Shown here: positions 1 to 10,441 of the stretch, piece after piece | Numbering within the stretch: the first letter of the stretch is position 1 | Layout of the letters: each line of letters starts with the position of its first letter | Program-made: the position numbers and the translations under genes | Notes under the pieces: generated by a model | The model's database searches: none | Seen by the model: only the letters and a program-made list of their open reading frames with translations | Told to the model about the DNA's origin: nothing | NCBI GenBank assembly: GCA_947184155.2 | Contig: CAMXCT020004035.1 | Location: forward strand, 211,001 to 275,000 | Origin: Cladocopium goreaui | Lineage: Eukaryota > Sar > Dinophyceae > Suessiales > Symbiodiniaceae | DNA length: 64,000 nucleotides | Reading direction: 5' to 3'

Positions 1-2658
1 GGGTGAGTTGTGCAGCAGATGTGTCCACTTCACCCTCTGGCCTCCAAAACAGCAGTGGCTGTAAACTGTCAGGAACCAATCACCTGTCAGGCGCAACTCC
101 TCAATCTCATCTGTATCCCACACAAAACTGTTGTAGGGGTGTTCAAGCGAGGCCACACCACCTGCTTTGTGCCTGTTCTGCAACCCCTTTATGGAACGCT
201 TCATGTAGGAGTTTCCTTGCCTCACAGCAATTGCGTCCCCTCGACTGAGCTCCTCGAAACCCCACGGTTCGTCTGAACTGCGCACTTGTCGGGGGCCTTG
301 TATCCAGGTTCCATCTGGGAGTTGGATCCATCTTCCTCTCGCGCGCGAGAAAGTGCGACACTCCGGCCCCCAGTGTTCGGCCTTGAGTGCCTCATCTGCC
401 TCTACAGCAGCGAGTCGTTCTTTCCCAGCCTCCGTCAAGAAGTCCCAAGCATCACCCGGTACCAGCTTATCGAGCGGTTTCTGGATCGCAATCCCCGCCA
501 GCCCGCAGGCCTTTGTAAGTGGATACCGTGGCCCGCTGAAGCGTTCTCCAAACTTGGGAGCAAAGAAGTCGGATCGCACACAAGCTTCAGATGTGTGGTC
601 CGAAACACAAAGGGCTGAGCAGAAGCGCTCACCGCATTTTCTGGGGCAGACGTAGATTCTGCGCATTGGATCCATCTCCCTGAAATCTGTGCCGCAGCAC
701 CCGCATTGCTCCTTCTTCTCCAACTCCTCCGGGACCACCAAACTCTTGTTCTTGAACTTTGTGGCAATGGCGGCTCCCCCGCCGGAGGGTGATGCATCGG
801 TGCAGGAGATGATGGGCGAAACCTCCGACCTAAGCTCGCTCTGCGCTTGTGTGGCCAACCCCATGAAGCACAGGATCTCGTCGACCACTTCGCGGCTCAA
901 GGCCTGGCCTCTTGTTCTGCACTTCTCCATCAGGACAAAGACCTCCTGAAGCACCGCAAAAAGAGGGCGTCTGAAAGCGGCCGTAAACGCTGCCTTCCCA
1001 ATCCAGTGCCTGATCTGAAACTCCGACACCACGGGGGAAGTGACCAGCGCCAAGCTGATGGCAATGAAATTGTGCAGCTTATCCCTGCTTACCTTGATGA
1101 TTCCCTGCTTTCCATCAAGTTCTCCACCTTGGATTCCGCCGCTCATTGCCTTGATCAGCTGCTTAGCACTGTTTCTGGCCAAGCCCAATTCGTCACAGGC
1201 AGCATTGAAGCGAGCATGAGTGTCAGTTGGCTCTGAACCGACCTTCTCAAGTTCCTCGCTGAGCCGCTTGACAATGCGGATCTCGTCCATGTTGTCCAGG
1301 TAGACCACCGTCAGGTGATTGCCCTCTGGGATGGGCAGACCTTTTTCCAGGGAGGTGGAGCGCGGGATTTTGGCAAGCCCAAACACCAGTTGCCGCACGG
1401 CGAACTGAACCAGCGTCACTGCGGACTTCCACCCCATTGGCACTACACAGAGTGCTGGTCTGACCTTGTCCAAGTCTGGGCGGCCAAAAGCTCGACCATG
1501 CACCTTACGGGCATAGGCGAAAAAGGGGCTCCAGCAGGGCGGCACCCTGAACAAGTTGAAGGCGCTCTGCAGGTTCTCCGACTCCAAATATAAATCCTCA
1601 TCAGGGGCAAGGTGCAACGCAGTGAGTTGACCGACATAGGGCAGGGTGTCCTGTGCCCCCGGGAGTTCCATCATCATTTCATTCGTGGGAATAAGCACTG
1701 AGATAAATCTCTGGAGGGTCACTTCCTTTCCATTGATAACCTTGACCTTCGTGACACCTCCGGCCCCGTTGACCACCAGGTGCCCTGAACGATCTTTCGG
1801 GACATCTGCATCATCCACCATACAGAAGAGGCCCCTCTTGTACCCCTCTGTGCAGATCTTTTCCCATTCACTGTCAGTTGCCCTGACAATGGAACGCTTC
1901 GAGGTGAGGGGCTGCTTGTCCCAAGGCAACACCCACTGATGAGGGTCCATCATCGCCTCCTTCACCTCTCCTTCCAGTAGGTCTGTTATGCATCTGACCC
2001 CTGCTTCACCTGGCCGCGGCCATGTAGGGAAAACCTTCTCTGCCTTCAATTCTTGCATATATTCCACAGGGTTTCCCGCATAGTCATACTTTTTGCTCTG
2101 CAAGGAGGCCCTGGCTTCTCCCAGAGTTGGCACCTCATCTGCACTGATGATGTTGGAGTCAACCGTGCGAGCTACTTCAGCCACTGCCAGGGCCTGATTG
2201 GGTGACAACTTGCTGTCCATTGGAACGCAGATGGGCTTGGTCCAAGCTGTACAGTAGTTGTAATCGATGAGGGTGAACATCAACTGCGTCCACTCCAAGT
2301 TGGCATCCGTGACTCCATTTTCCCCCACTTTGATGCACGTTGGATGTACCGGTAGTAGATCCCCCTTTCTGGCGTATGGGACCTCGTCGGTCGGTGGCGG
2401 CTGCATGTGATGACAAAAACGCCTGGTGAAGTCGCCCAATGGCGTATCCAGCGTGCTAAGGCTGTGGAGGATCAGGGCCCCAAAATCCGCGAAGGTTTTC
2501 CTGCCTGACTTGAAAGCCTCTGACAATGACTTCTGCCAGTCAACCAGTGCCACAGGGCCGTCACGCGTGACTGTGATCCTGCTCCGCAGAGCTGACTCCA
2601 GAACTTCCTCCCCAGAGTCCACATCTGCAATCACGTCAACCTGATCATCGCCAAACAT
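1..2658 (-). CDS. Pol-like polyprotein (reverse transcriptase / RNase H), C-terminus outside window
   Basis: I read this frame codon by codon: 886 codons from the ATG at 2658 to base 1 contain no stop. RT-like features follow the palm order: LQSAF near residue 360, a CVVPMGW stretch about 45 residues later, then VVYLDN with D455/N456 where the catalytic YxDD box is expected, then LARNSAKQ near 495. A CTDASPSGGG stretch (D621) resembles the first catalytic aspartate region of retroelement RNase H. A Cys-rich patch (QCGCCGTDF, then PRKCGERFC) lies near residue 650, and ECRTFSRARGR near 768. The frame is -1 relative to the gag-like ORF and is open upstream to 3327, so it overlaps gag by about 655 nt. 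Expression could use the ATG 12 nt after the gag stop, or a -1 frameshift; I found no perfect slippery heptamer. The second Asp of the RT box is Asn, which is unusual. Element class is not settled. Confidence 0.8.
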   Translation of the reverse strand, partial: MFGDDQVDVIADVDSGEEVLESALRSRITVTRDGPVALVDWQKSLSEAFKSGRKTFADFGALILHSLSTLDTPLGDFTRRFCHHMQPPPTDEVPYARKGDLLPVHPTCIKVGENGVTDANLEWTQLMFTLIDYNYCTAWTKPICVPMDSKLSPNQALAVAEVARTVDSNIISADEVPTLGEARASLQSKKYDYAGNPVEYMQELKAEKVFPTWPRPGEAGVRCITDLLEGEVKEAMMDPHQWVLPWDKQPLTSKRSIVRATDSEWEKICTEGYKRGLFCMVDDADVPKDRSGHLVVNGAGGVTKVKVINGKEVTLQRFISVLIPTNEMMMELPGAQDTLPYVGQLTALHLAPDEDLYLESENLQSAFNLFRVPPCWSPFFAYARKVHGRAFGRPDLDKVRPALCVVPMGWKSAVTLVQFAVRQLVFGLAKIPRSTSLEKGLPIPEGNHLTVVYLDNMDEIRIVKRLSEELEKVGSEPTDTHARFNAACDELGLARNSAKQLIKAMSGGIQGGELDGKQGIIKVSRDKLHNFIAISLALVTSPVVSEFQIRHWIGKAAFTAAFRRPLFAVLQEVFVLMEKCRTRGQALSREVVDEILCFMGLATQAQSELRSEVSPIISCTDASPSGGGAAIATKFKNKSLVVPEELEKKEQCGCCGTDFREMDPMRRIYVCPRKCGERFCSALCVSDHTSEACVRSDFFAPKFGERFSGPRYPLTKACGLAGIAIQKPLDKLVPGDAWDFLTEAGKERLAAVEADEALKAEHWGPECRTFSRARGRWIQLPDGTWIQGPRQVRSSDEPWGFEELSRGDAIAVRQGNSYMKRSIKGLQNRHKAGGVASLEHPYNSFVWDTDEIEELRLTGDWFLTVYSHCCFGGQRVKWTHLLHNSP

Positions 2659-2669
2659 AGTAGGCTCAG

Positions 2670-4289
2670 CTATGCGACTGGCGTCTTCTCCTTGGTGTCC
2701 TGCTCGGGGCTCGTCCACTTGCCGCGTTTGCCCCCTTTCTTTCCTCGACCCTTTCCGACGCCTTCGCCTTTGCCTTTCCCCTCTGCTGTCCACGGGGTTC
2801 TTGGTCTTGACTGCAGCTGCATCTTGGCTTCCAGAGCTTGCTCGCGGGCTGCCATCCGCTGTTCGTCCTGCTCGGCTAAGCCTGCCCCCTCCGGAGCTAT
2901 CAGCTCGAGGTACTGAGCCCGATGCCAGCCGTTGTCGTTCAGCTGGAGCTCCAATGCCTTGAGACGCTGACTCAGGATGTCCGCCGCGACGGCTCCTTGC
3001 CCTGCTGCTATGTTGTCCAGGGCGGCAGTCACCGTCCGAAGCTCTCGAAGGAGCCTTACTCCCAACTTCTCCTTGTAGGTTGGGATCATGACCGTCAGCA
3101 GGTAGCTTGTCGATGTTGAGGGAGTCATGTCTGGGTTCGAGGCGAAGTTGATGGCGGACCCGGCGTCCCTCGCGAGCAGCTGTCGCATCTTCGTCAACAG
3201 CCGGCTCGTCAAGCGACCTGGCCTCCTCTGGGAGTACTCTACCAGCCGCAGCTGGTGGCTCCTCCGGTCCGAGCCCGCCCTCTGAAAACCCTCTTCCCCG
3301 GACATTGAATCCGACTCCTCCTCCTGTTCACGGTCGAAGTCAATTGCGGCCCCACAGCCATAGGGACCACGGTCACGCTCCTTCTTTCTTCTCCTCTTGC
3401 GGCCACGGTCATGTGAATCACCAGAACTGCTCCTGGAACGCTTCCTGTCCTTCTGTCGCTTTCTGGACCGTGACCTCCTCGACGAAGAGGAATCTCTCCT
3501 GACGGGCTTCACCTTCTGCCCAAACCAAATCCTCTCTTTGGCGCCTGCTGTCTTGTCCTTCTTCTCCTTGCTCCTTGACACAGTCCTTGATCTGCGAGGC
3601 TTCTTTGCTGGGAGCTTGGCCTCCGTTCCCTTGCCTCTCCGCGGAGATCTTTGGCGTGCAACCCTCGTATCCTTTTTCCGGTCTTGGTTCACGTCCCTTC
3701 TGAGCCGATCAAGCTCATCTCTCACATCTTCATCGCGACCTCCAAGACCTTCGCGATCGGCAGCGCCACCCTCTGGCTCTGGGACCTCTAAATCAAAAAC
3801 TTCACCATCGTCCACAGGGCTACCAGGGCGCACCCCCTTTTTGTTGGCATCAAGCAGGGTCTTTCTGAAACCCTCAAAGTCCTTCTTTGCAACTCCAGAC
3901 TGCCACCAAGCGGCCCGACGATTTTGTATGTCAGAAATCTCCAACAGCCGACCACAATCAGTGTGGAATGAGAAGGGGTCCTTGGCATGAATGCCCTTGC
4001 AGCTCTTGACCTCCCCATTGCAGATGTGCAGGAAAAACTCCCTGCGTTGGGTGCTCCCCGGTCCTGTGTCCAGCCACCATTTGAGGTGCTCATCCTCGAC
4101 CGCCACCAGGGTAGCTGTCAACCATTGGCCATGGGCCTTCTCACCTCGGGCTATGGTCTCCCAGATTGCCTTGCCTTGCGGCTGCAAGGAGCTGTCGTAC
4201 ATGTGACACTCCAGCAGCTCCTTGGAGGTCCAATCACGACCAGCTAGGAACCCTGGATTTTCAGCGCCGCTTATCCATGGCCCTGGCAT
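2670..4289 (-). CDS. Gag-like ORF1 protein of the retroelement, 539 aa
   Basis: The uninterrupted 539-codon frame starts at an ATG that directly follows an in-frame TAG, so it cannot be extended in this frame. The first ~150 residues are mixed and Trp/His-rich (WTSKELLECHMYDSS, LKWWLDTGPG). Residues ~150-200 are acidic. Residues ~200-320 are strongly basic with RS/KR runs (RSPRRGKG, KKPRRSRTVSRSKEKK), plausible for nucleic-acid binding. A helical region follows (about 355-490), and the last 40 residues are Gly/Lys-rich. No CCHC knuckle is visible. Position directly upstream of the pol-like frame supports a gag role; this is inference from context and composition. Confidence 0.8.
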   Translation of the reverse strand: MPGPWISGAENPGFLAGRDWTSKELLECHMYDSSLQPQGKAIWETIARGEKAHGQWLTATLVAVEDEHLKWWLDTGPGSTQRREFFLHICNGEVKSCKGIHAKDPFSFHTDCGRLLEISDIQNRRAAWWQSGVAKKDFEGFRKTLLDANKKGVRPGSPVDDGEVFDLEVPEPEGGAADREGLGGRDEDVRDELDRLRRDVNQDRKKDTRVARQRSPRRGKGTEAKLPAKKPRRSRTVSRSKEKKDKTAGAKERIWFGQKVKPVRRDSSSSRRSRSRKRQKDRKRSRSSSGDSHDRGRKRRRKKERDRGPYGCGAAIDFDREQEEESDSMSGEEGFQRAGSDRRSHQLRLVEYSQRRPGRLTSRLLTKMRQLLARDAGSAINFASNPDMTPSTSTSYLLTVMIPTYKEKLGVRLLRELRTVTAALDNIAAGQGAVAADILSQRLKALELQLNDNGWHRAQYLELIAPEGAGLAEQDEQRMAAREQALEAKMQLQSRPRTPWTAEGKGKGEGVGKGRGKKGGKRGKWTSPEQDTKEKTPVA

Positions 4290-4739
4290 CTACACCTGGG
4301 CCTCAGCCCGGCGCCTTCCCCTCGGGGAGACCCAAGCCCGCAGGCTCGATGAATTTGGGGCAGCCCAGCTGCCCTAAGATCAGCCCCTCAGGGCACTTCT
4401 GTCCCGCAGGACTCAAACAGCCGTGCTTTTGAGCAGCAATGGCTAAGAGCAGTCCAGGATAGAAACCAACGTCCCCACAACACTCCGTGTTATTTGGACT
4501 GGGTTCAATGTATATAATTATATATACTGCATACAATATACACATAGATATAGATACTGATATAGATAGAAATATAGATAGATCTTCATACATTCCCTCA
4601 AAAAATGAAAACCCATGTAAATCCATATTAAATCCATCTTAAATCCCTCTAAAATCCTGAAATCCCCATGAAATCCCCATGAAGTCCCTATAAAAACTCC
4701 CTATAAAAACTCCCTATAAAACTCCCATCAATCCGCAAC
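4290..4739. other. 5' flank of retroelement and short degenerate array, no gene
   Basis: Bases 4290-4440 are GC-rich and may be the 5' untranslated part of the retroelement. Bases 4500-4610 are AT-rich with a TATAGATA-like run. The rest is the degenerate AAATCCCCATG array listed separately. No credible reading frame was seen. Confidence 0.5.
4620..4735. repeat. Degenerate 10-14 bp array of AAATCCC / ACTCCCTATAAAA units
   Basis: Imperfect tandem copies of AAATCCCCATG drift into three copies of ACTCCCTATAAAA. The array touches the 3' side (in minus sense) of the exon at 4740-4822. Similar arrays occur at 8040-8200, 45176-45425 and 63220-63330, each next to a coding island. Confidence 0.6.
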
Positions 4740-4822
4740 GCAGGTACTGGGCCGTTTTCGCCAAGGCGTGTAGCTCTTGGCGCTTCAGGGCCGCTTCCTG
4801 AAGCAGAACGAGCCCGACGCTT
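4740..4822 (-). CDS. Internal exon, gene D
   Basis: GC-rich island in AT-rich surroundings. The minus frame reads SVGLVLLQEAALKRQ then ELHALAKTAQYL, helical, with about 78% GC at third positions; the other frames score much lower. It is bounded by a CACCAG acceptor and a CTGC/GTTGCGG donor candidate. It needs two bases from the previous exon, which does not match the phase-0 end of the exon at 6899, so an exon may be missing between them. Product not recognised. Confidence 0.5.
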
Positions 4823-4879
4823 CTGGTGATGGGATACCATACTACTTGGAGGATACCTATGTTAGTTATATCCATAGTA

Positions 4880-4970
4880 ACCTAACATAGCTATTGAAAA
4901 TGGTCGTTTATAGTGGATTTACCCATTGAAAATGGTAATTTCCATAGTTATGTTTGTTTACCAGAGGGTA
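4880..4970. mobile_element. MITE family A, copy with degraded left end
   Basis: Right terminus is canonical (TTTACCAGAGGGTA). The two arms (ACATAGCTATTGAAAATGG and CCATAGTTATGT) remain complementary, but the left CCCTCTGG is lost. Confidence 0.6.
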
Positions 4971-5330
4971 ACTATGATAAGTTTACCTATGTTGTTTTTC
5001 CATATATTGGGAATTGGGAATTTCATCATCCCAACTGACTTTCAGAGGGATGGTACATGTCTTAGTTATATCCATATAGTATTGTATCCGTAATATTATG
5101 ATGAATGGTACAGTAAGATATGGATATAACTATAGCTATCATTAGTAGCAGGTTTGGTTATTTTCCATAGCTAGAATAGTTTACAAGAGAATAGCTATAG
5201 CTATCATTAGTAACAGGTTTGGTTATTTTCCATAGCTATATTACTTTACCAGAGAATAGCCTATGATGAATGGTAACTATGGTAACTATATGATTGCATA
5301 ATGTTACATAACTGTATTGGCCATATCACA

Positions 5331-5368
5331 TACTGTGGATAGAAGAAATCCTGCACCAGTTGGTAACC
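5331..5368. mobile_element. MITE family C, left end only
   Basis: TACTGTGGATAGAAGAAATC plus CTGCACCAGTTGG matches the family C terminus; no matching right end follows. Confidence 0.55.
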
Positions 5369-5416
5369 ATTGAGTTACTATGAAACACTGTAAATTTCAT
5401 AGGATTATAATGGGAT

Positions 5417-5535
5417 TGCCCTCTGGTAAATTGAAAAAAAATGCTAGTGAAAATGGCGAAAATTACATAGTTGATTTACCTATTAAGGATTGTGATTGTC
5501 CAGTTCAGTTCGCTATCTTAGCTTACCAGAGGGTA
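5417..5535. mobile_element. MITE family A, diverged copy
   Basis: TGCCCTCTGGTAAATT at the left and TTACCAGAGGGTA at the right, about 119 bp apart, with a diverged interior. Confidence 0.6.
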
Positions 5536-6476
5536 GCATAGTACTTGGATATCATACAGTTACTAGTTGATGTTTTAAAGAAAGAAAACTACCATACTAC
5601 CTATTATCATTCCAAAAAGTGAGGTTTTATGATACCCCCAAGTTAGGATAGAAAAGTGATTTATCACCATTTCGGAATCGGAATTTACCAATTTCTAAGT
5701 GGGATAATCCTCCAAGTATTGTTATTGTTATGTTTCATTAATAGGGAACATAGTAGTTGGGGAGAATATAGTTGCCATATTGTTTGTCATCAGTGTTGCT
5801 ACTATTACTACCTATTGCTATTATACTTGTAATGTGGATATCCCCGCGATATCTAGTGCGTCCCAATATAATCACATATGATACAGTATCATACACAAAC
5901 ACAAAATTGGAATAGTTGAGCCATAGCTATGTACTGACCAAACATACGGATTTAACCACCAAAAACAGGCATATATGGCACATATATGCATGTTCATAAT
6001 ACCAATGATTTTGTAGTAGCAATTATTATGATAGCAATAACACAATTAAATAATAATACATAATAATACTATGATTAGTCGTGCTATTAATTAGAAGGAA
6101 AATAACAGTACTTATATATTCATGTTGGAAGTTATAATTGGAAATCATAATGAAATAGGAATGAACCTCCAAAGTTCGTTGTTCAAGTAATCATCCCAGC
6201 CCCCCAGTAAGGCCATAGTCTGGGACCGGGTTTCCCGAGTGGGTTCGCTACACTCAACCAGGATGGAGCAAGATGTTTCTGGTGGTTTCTATGGTTTTGA
6301 TGGTTACTCTTCAACCAAGGAATCCTGTGAAATTATATACATAGACCTTAAAGTGGAGATTTCATAGGAGTATAACCAACAGAAATGGCAAAAAAGAATC
6401 ACCCTTTTTCCATATGGTAATGTCAGATGATCTCTTCAGCATTCTTCAGCAACCCACAACCAACAGACTATTTTAT

Positions 6477-6583
6477 TTCCCTCTGGTTATGACTAACATA
6501 GCCATGGAAAAATACCATTTTTAATAGGTAAACCATCTATAAATGGGCAATGTTCCGTGGCTATGTTAAATAACCAGATGGTT
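6477..6583. mobile_element. MITE family A copy
   Basis: CCCTCTGGTTATGACTAACA at the left pairs with TGTTAAATAACCAGATGGTT at the right. The interior carries the shared AATAGGTAAACCATCTATAA core of this subgroup. Confidence 0.75.
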
Positions 6584-6898
6584 ATTGGTGATAACTTCAA
6601 TCAGAATGTCCATCATAAACGCAAACCCCCTGTAGGCCGCCATAGTGCTCCAAAGATATTCATATGTCTGAATATTTGTGCGGGACAATTGGGATGGCCC
6701 CAAAAAATTGAAGTTTTAACTCCAATTTTCCCAGTACCGTCCACTATCACAGAAACAAAAAAAGAATCAGCAAATCATGTAATGTAAAATCTTCCACAGA
6801 AACCCAAAAAAGATCAGCAAGTCCTTTTTCAGAGAATTCAGTTGGAAACTTCGGAAAATGGAGGATACACCACTCACAAGTGGTCGTCATCTGCACAC

Positions 6899-6979
6899 CT
6901 GGGAGAACTCGTAGAGCGAGACCAAGTTCTGCAAGAGACAGGGCTTCAGAAAGCGCAGGGCGTCTTGCTTCACAAGCGC
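6899..6979 (-). CDS. Internal exon, gene D, 27 codons
   Basis: Phase 0 at both ends: a GGCAAG acceptor, then ALVKQDALRFLKPC and LLQNLVSLYEFSQ, then a TCCCAG/GTGTGC donor. The peptide is amphipathic and helix-like and the island is clearly more GC-rich than its flanks. The next exon identified in this gene is at 4740-4822 and a weak upstream one is at 8219-8251. Function not recognised. Confidence 0.6.
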
Positions 6980-7152
6980 CTTGCCATGGCGAAATGGGAA
7001 GGAAGTTCCAGTTAGATTTGGGCCATGGGTTGTGAACTGGCGATGCTGGTGTGGAATTGGGTAGTTGATGGTAGTTGTATAATCCAGTTACTAACCAACC
7101 AACTAATCCCATGGCCCATCTAAGCATGGTTTTGAAGTTCTTTCAATGAATC

Positions 7153-7272
7153 GGGGTAAGTTATGATATGTTACTGACCTGAAAGTTTCGGCCATTTGGG
7201 GATGATTTCCCTTATTACAGTAACCATTATTCCCAGGGCTCGGTCGCAGTGAGTTCGTTATAATTTACCCAG
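7153..7272. mobile_element. MITE family G copy
   Basis: GGGTAAGTTATGATA at the left and TTATAATTTACCCAG at the right. The shared core GCCATTTGGGGATGATTTCC is present. Confidence 0.7.
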
Positions 7273-8039
7273 ATAAATTGCAAAATGGTTTGAGTTCACC
7301 AACACGAGGACATCACTGGCAGGTACTCATATAATTTGGCATTGTTATCTAAAAATGATATCAAAATGCCTGGAATCCCATAAAGAAATAGTGGTCTCAG
7401 TGCGATCAACTAGCTACAAGTGTAGAATTCTAGCCCAAAAAATTTAACAACTTGTGACTAGTGCCCAAAAAATGCAAACTCGGCAAGCCGCGCATTCCAA
7501 CCATTTGTAGGCAAAAACCATTCGGGAATTTCCAGAATCCCAAGAGATGGAAGAGATGGTGAGATCAAGTTGTCTTGGTTGCCTTTCCGAAGATAGCAAT
7601 GTTCGAGTTAAAATCGCTATAGGCTATTCATTTGCGGGAAAAAAACTGCTGAATTTTTAGAATGTCCGTCTTCAATACGCATTCTACTGTTAAGCCCGGG
7701 GTTTAGGTTTCAGGGACGTTTAGGGTTTCAAAAAACCGAGAAAGAAAAAAAATAGGGTTTTAATTTGAAATTTTGTTAATTGCATATGGGCAAATGAGAA
7801 ATTTATCGATCTAAAGGTTATGGTCATGGAGTTATGGTTCGCTATTCCGGGCTTTGAAAAATGCAACGTCTATGATATCAGCACCCAGATGCAAAGGCCC
7901 GGGGAGAACCCAATGCATGTTGCCTACAAGTAGTGACCTGTACGTGCACCATGTGGCAAACCCTGCCCATGTATGAAACACAATACTCGGAAGTTGCACT
8001 AGAAGACGACAATTTCGCATCGCCCAACTCACTATAAAA

Positions 8040-8200
8040 ACCCATCAACCAAGGGTTTTTACCCATTCGATCACCATGAAAATCCCTGTCAAATCCCATC
8101 TTAAATCACTATAGAAAACCGTGACATACCATGACATTCCTTTCAAAACCCATGAGATTCCTATAAAATCCCCATGGAAATCCGAAAAAATTGGTGATTC
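8040..8200. repeat. Degenerate AAATCCCATG-type array
   Basis: Loose repetition of AAATCCC, ATAAAAACCC and CCATGAAATCC units directly beside the candidate exon at 8219-8251. Confidence 0.45.
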
Positions 8201-8218
8201 GTGACCCATCATAAAAAC

Positions 8219-8251
8219 CGCCTCGAGCCGCCGGCAAGCTCCCGGCAGGTC
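8219..8251 (-). CDS. Possible small exon, gene D, 11 codons
   Basis: GC-rich island: CACCAG acceptor, DLPGACRRLEA, then a GAGGCG/GTTTTT donor, phase 0 at both ends and so compatible with the exon at 6899-6979. It is short enough to arise by chance. Confidence 0.3.
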
Positions 8252-8996
8252 CTGGTGGCGTCACCGACACGATGCGTTCAATCAAGAAAACAGTCATAGT
8301 TCATAGATGTTCATAGTAGTTAATAGTCAATAGTAGTAACTATAATAGTTAAGAGTTCTATAAGTTCTATATACTAGATTATACTAGTAGTTAATAGTGT
8401 TGCGATAATACAAGACATTAGAACACATGTGAATACATGTGAATACTATGATTTGCAAGATGCTGCAACTATTAGGATAATACTATTCTTAGTTTAAATA
8501 ACTCAAGTATTGAAAAACAAATAGCTACTATGTAGCTGCTTACAAAATTAAGAGTTTGTATTTACTATCATAATGCATACATTGATTACAGTACTGGTTG
8601 GCAAAAATTGTACTTCGAGTAAGAACATGACTTTCAATCAGGATGCTTAGCCAATAAAAAAAGCATTGTGTCACCAATGAAACTCTGCCGCAAGGAAGCA
8701 ATGTGTTTATGTTCTTAGGAAAAAAACTCTTCAAATTTCAACCAACAGTTGGGGGTTTCCATAAATTGAGGTACCCCCAGTTCTCATCCATGGATGGATT
8801 TTCCATGAAACCATCCTGCTATTGGGGTACCCATGTTTTAGGCACCCCCTAGTTGTTCTTTCGGTCCATCTTCACGGATGAAAACTTCATAAAACACCAG
8901 ACGACAACCAAAGAGTTGCATGTTTTAAGAGTAAACTACCGTTTTTCAACTACCGTGTCAACCTAAATCGTCAAACACAGTTTACGAGCTTCATGT

Positions 8997-9077
8997 TACT
9001 GTGGATGGAAGAAACCCATCCAAAATAATGGGATAAACTTCTATCAACTGGTGCATGATTTCTTCCAATCCACCGTA
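8997..9077. mobile_element. MITE family C, short copy
   Basis: TACTGTGGATGGAAGAAACC at the left and TTTCTTCCAATCCACCGTA at the right form the family C terminal inverted repeat; the core is only about 40 bp. Confidence 0.7.
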
Positions 9078-10063
9078 GTATTGTGGTAAACCCAGAATCC
9101 CAAGTTTGAAGAAACCTACTGTCCTGCTTTGCACTTCCTGAGACTGTGAACCCTCACGTTTTGCTGAAGTTTGGCGCCCCTGATGAAAAATGGTCCGTCA
9201 GAATTTTCCCTATAAAACGTCCAGAAATCGCGGTACATCCCCAAGTTACGGACTTTTTGTTTACCCAAACAAGATTGTTGGTGTTATCTGGTGTTATACC
9301 ATGTTATACCCATTCTCTGCCACAACTCGACAAACCCCCACACTATGGCTGGTTGGTTGATGTTGGTTGTATACCATTTCTGTTTCGGATGCATACCCTC
9401 AGGTCCTTGGTATAGAACTTGCAGACGGCCAGGTTATTTTCAGCCGCCAAGGCCTAGAACGTGATCGGATGCCGTGTTGAAAAACCACTGCTGCTTTGGT
9501 GGTTCACCGAAAGTTCACCCCAAGACGTAGGAAGAAATTTAGAAGCGCGGTTGTAAATGGGCAAACCCTTCTACTTGCAAATATTATATATTGCACATGA
9601 TTATGATTTATTCTAATTTAACCGCATTTTTGCTGGCGAACATTCCCGTGATTACTGCCGGCGACTCCTCAAACAATGCTAAACTGCACCTGGTATGGGA
9701 TCCCAGACCCTCGAAGTGGATCAAGTTTCCACCAGTCCAAACTACCGTGGAATCATCGAAGCACATCCACCATTGTTCCCGGCCACGCTCCACTCGAACC
9801 AAGAAAGATCTTCACGAGAAATTTGACCAGCGGCTGACGGAAACCTTGCCCCATTCTCAGCATTGATTGCACTAGTGAGTTGCAAATGGTATTCAACACC
9901 AAATGGTGGATCTACTGAATGACCTTGTTCAGTCTGGTTCACGATCTGTTGCGTCATCAAAATCTGCCTACGGCATGTTCCGGCATGTTCCGGCAGCACT
10001 CGATATGCAAAGTGGTGGTGTTGGCAACAACCCATGACGTGCCAAAACCGAAAGAAAACAGTG

Positions 10064-10075
10064 TTTTGGCTCAAG
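10064..10075 (+). other. 12-nt match to the 3' end of the dinoflagellate spliced leader
   Basis: TTTTGGCTCAAG equals the last 12 bases of the conserved dinoflagellate spliced-leader RNA. Upstream bases do not match and it lies on the strand opposite the genes, so it may be chance or a relic. Confidence 0.3.
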
Positions 10076-10441
10076 AAATCCCACATGTTGGCTGCGATCT
10101 ATGGGGAAATGTGAAATCACATGACATGTGGAAAATGAATCAAATCAAGTCACACTGATAAGAACATCAACTTCACATCACATGAATTTCAAAGTTAAAA
10201 GTTGATCGGCCAGCATCTGTCCTACAATATCCTACAATCTTTTATCTGTGATAAGGAGTTATCATTCCGGTTCCCTCCATGAGTACCTACAATGTTTAGT
10301 GACTAAACTTACTGTAAAACCACTTAAAACCAATATGTTCACATCATCATGTATCAGTTATATCTCCATTATTTCTGAATTTTAATGCTTAAAACCCCCG
10401 TTTCCGTTTCGTTGTTCAACTGACACCTTAGATCCACCAGT

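Larger units (their letters stand above)
1..4289 (-). mobile_element. Retroelement with gag-like and pol-like frames, 3' end outside the window
   Basis: Two long minus-strand frames lie head to tail: a basic, RS-rich gag-like ORF (4289 to 2670) and a frame that stays open from 2658 to base 1 with reverse-transcriptase-like and RNase-H-like motifs. The order gag, RT, RNase H is that of an LTR or DIRS-type retroelement, and the protein style matches retroelement proteins I recall from Symbiodinium-type genomes. Neither terminal repeat is visible: the left end is cut by the window and no repeat of the right flank occurs inside. Both frames are intact, so the copy may be young. Confidence 0.75.
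4823..6898. other. AT-rich intron or intergenic DNA with element relics
   Basis: No coding island seen. It holds a relic of family A (4880-4970), a left end of family C (5331-5368), a diverged long family A copy (5417-5535), a family A copy at 6477-6583 and many short TAGCTATRGTAACT-like pieces. The stretch 5540-6470 shows nothing else I can name. Confidence 0.5.
6980..8218. other. Intron-like DNA
   Basis: Holds a family G element (7153-7272) and the degenerate AAATCCC/ATGG array at 8040-8200. The part 7273-8039 shows no gene or clear repeat. Confidence 0.45.
8252..10441. other. Intergenic stretch between gene T and gene D
   Basis: Lies between the gene T stop (10442) and the first proposed gene D exon. 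It contains TAGTTAATAG-type AT-rich runs (8300-8420), a family C element (8997-9077) and a weak minus-strand island at 9760-9860 where WSVAGNNGGCASMIP could be an exon. The promoter or first exon of gene D, if here, was not identified. Confidence 0.4.

Noticed and set aside
2700-2800. Programmed -1 frameshift heptamer between gag-like and pol-like frames
   Set aside because: GGGGAAAG near 2774-2781 is not a correct X XXY YYZ heptamer in the gag frame, so no site is claimed.
3397-3990. 197-codon plus-strand ORF opposite the gag-like gene
   Set aside because: Shadow frame; the minus frame is longer, continuous with pol and has retroelement motifs.
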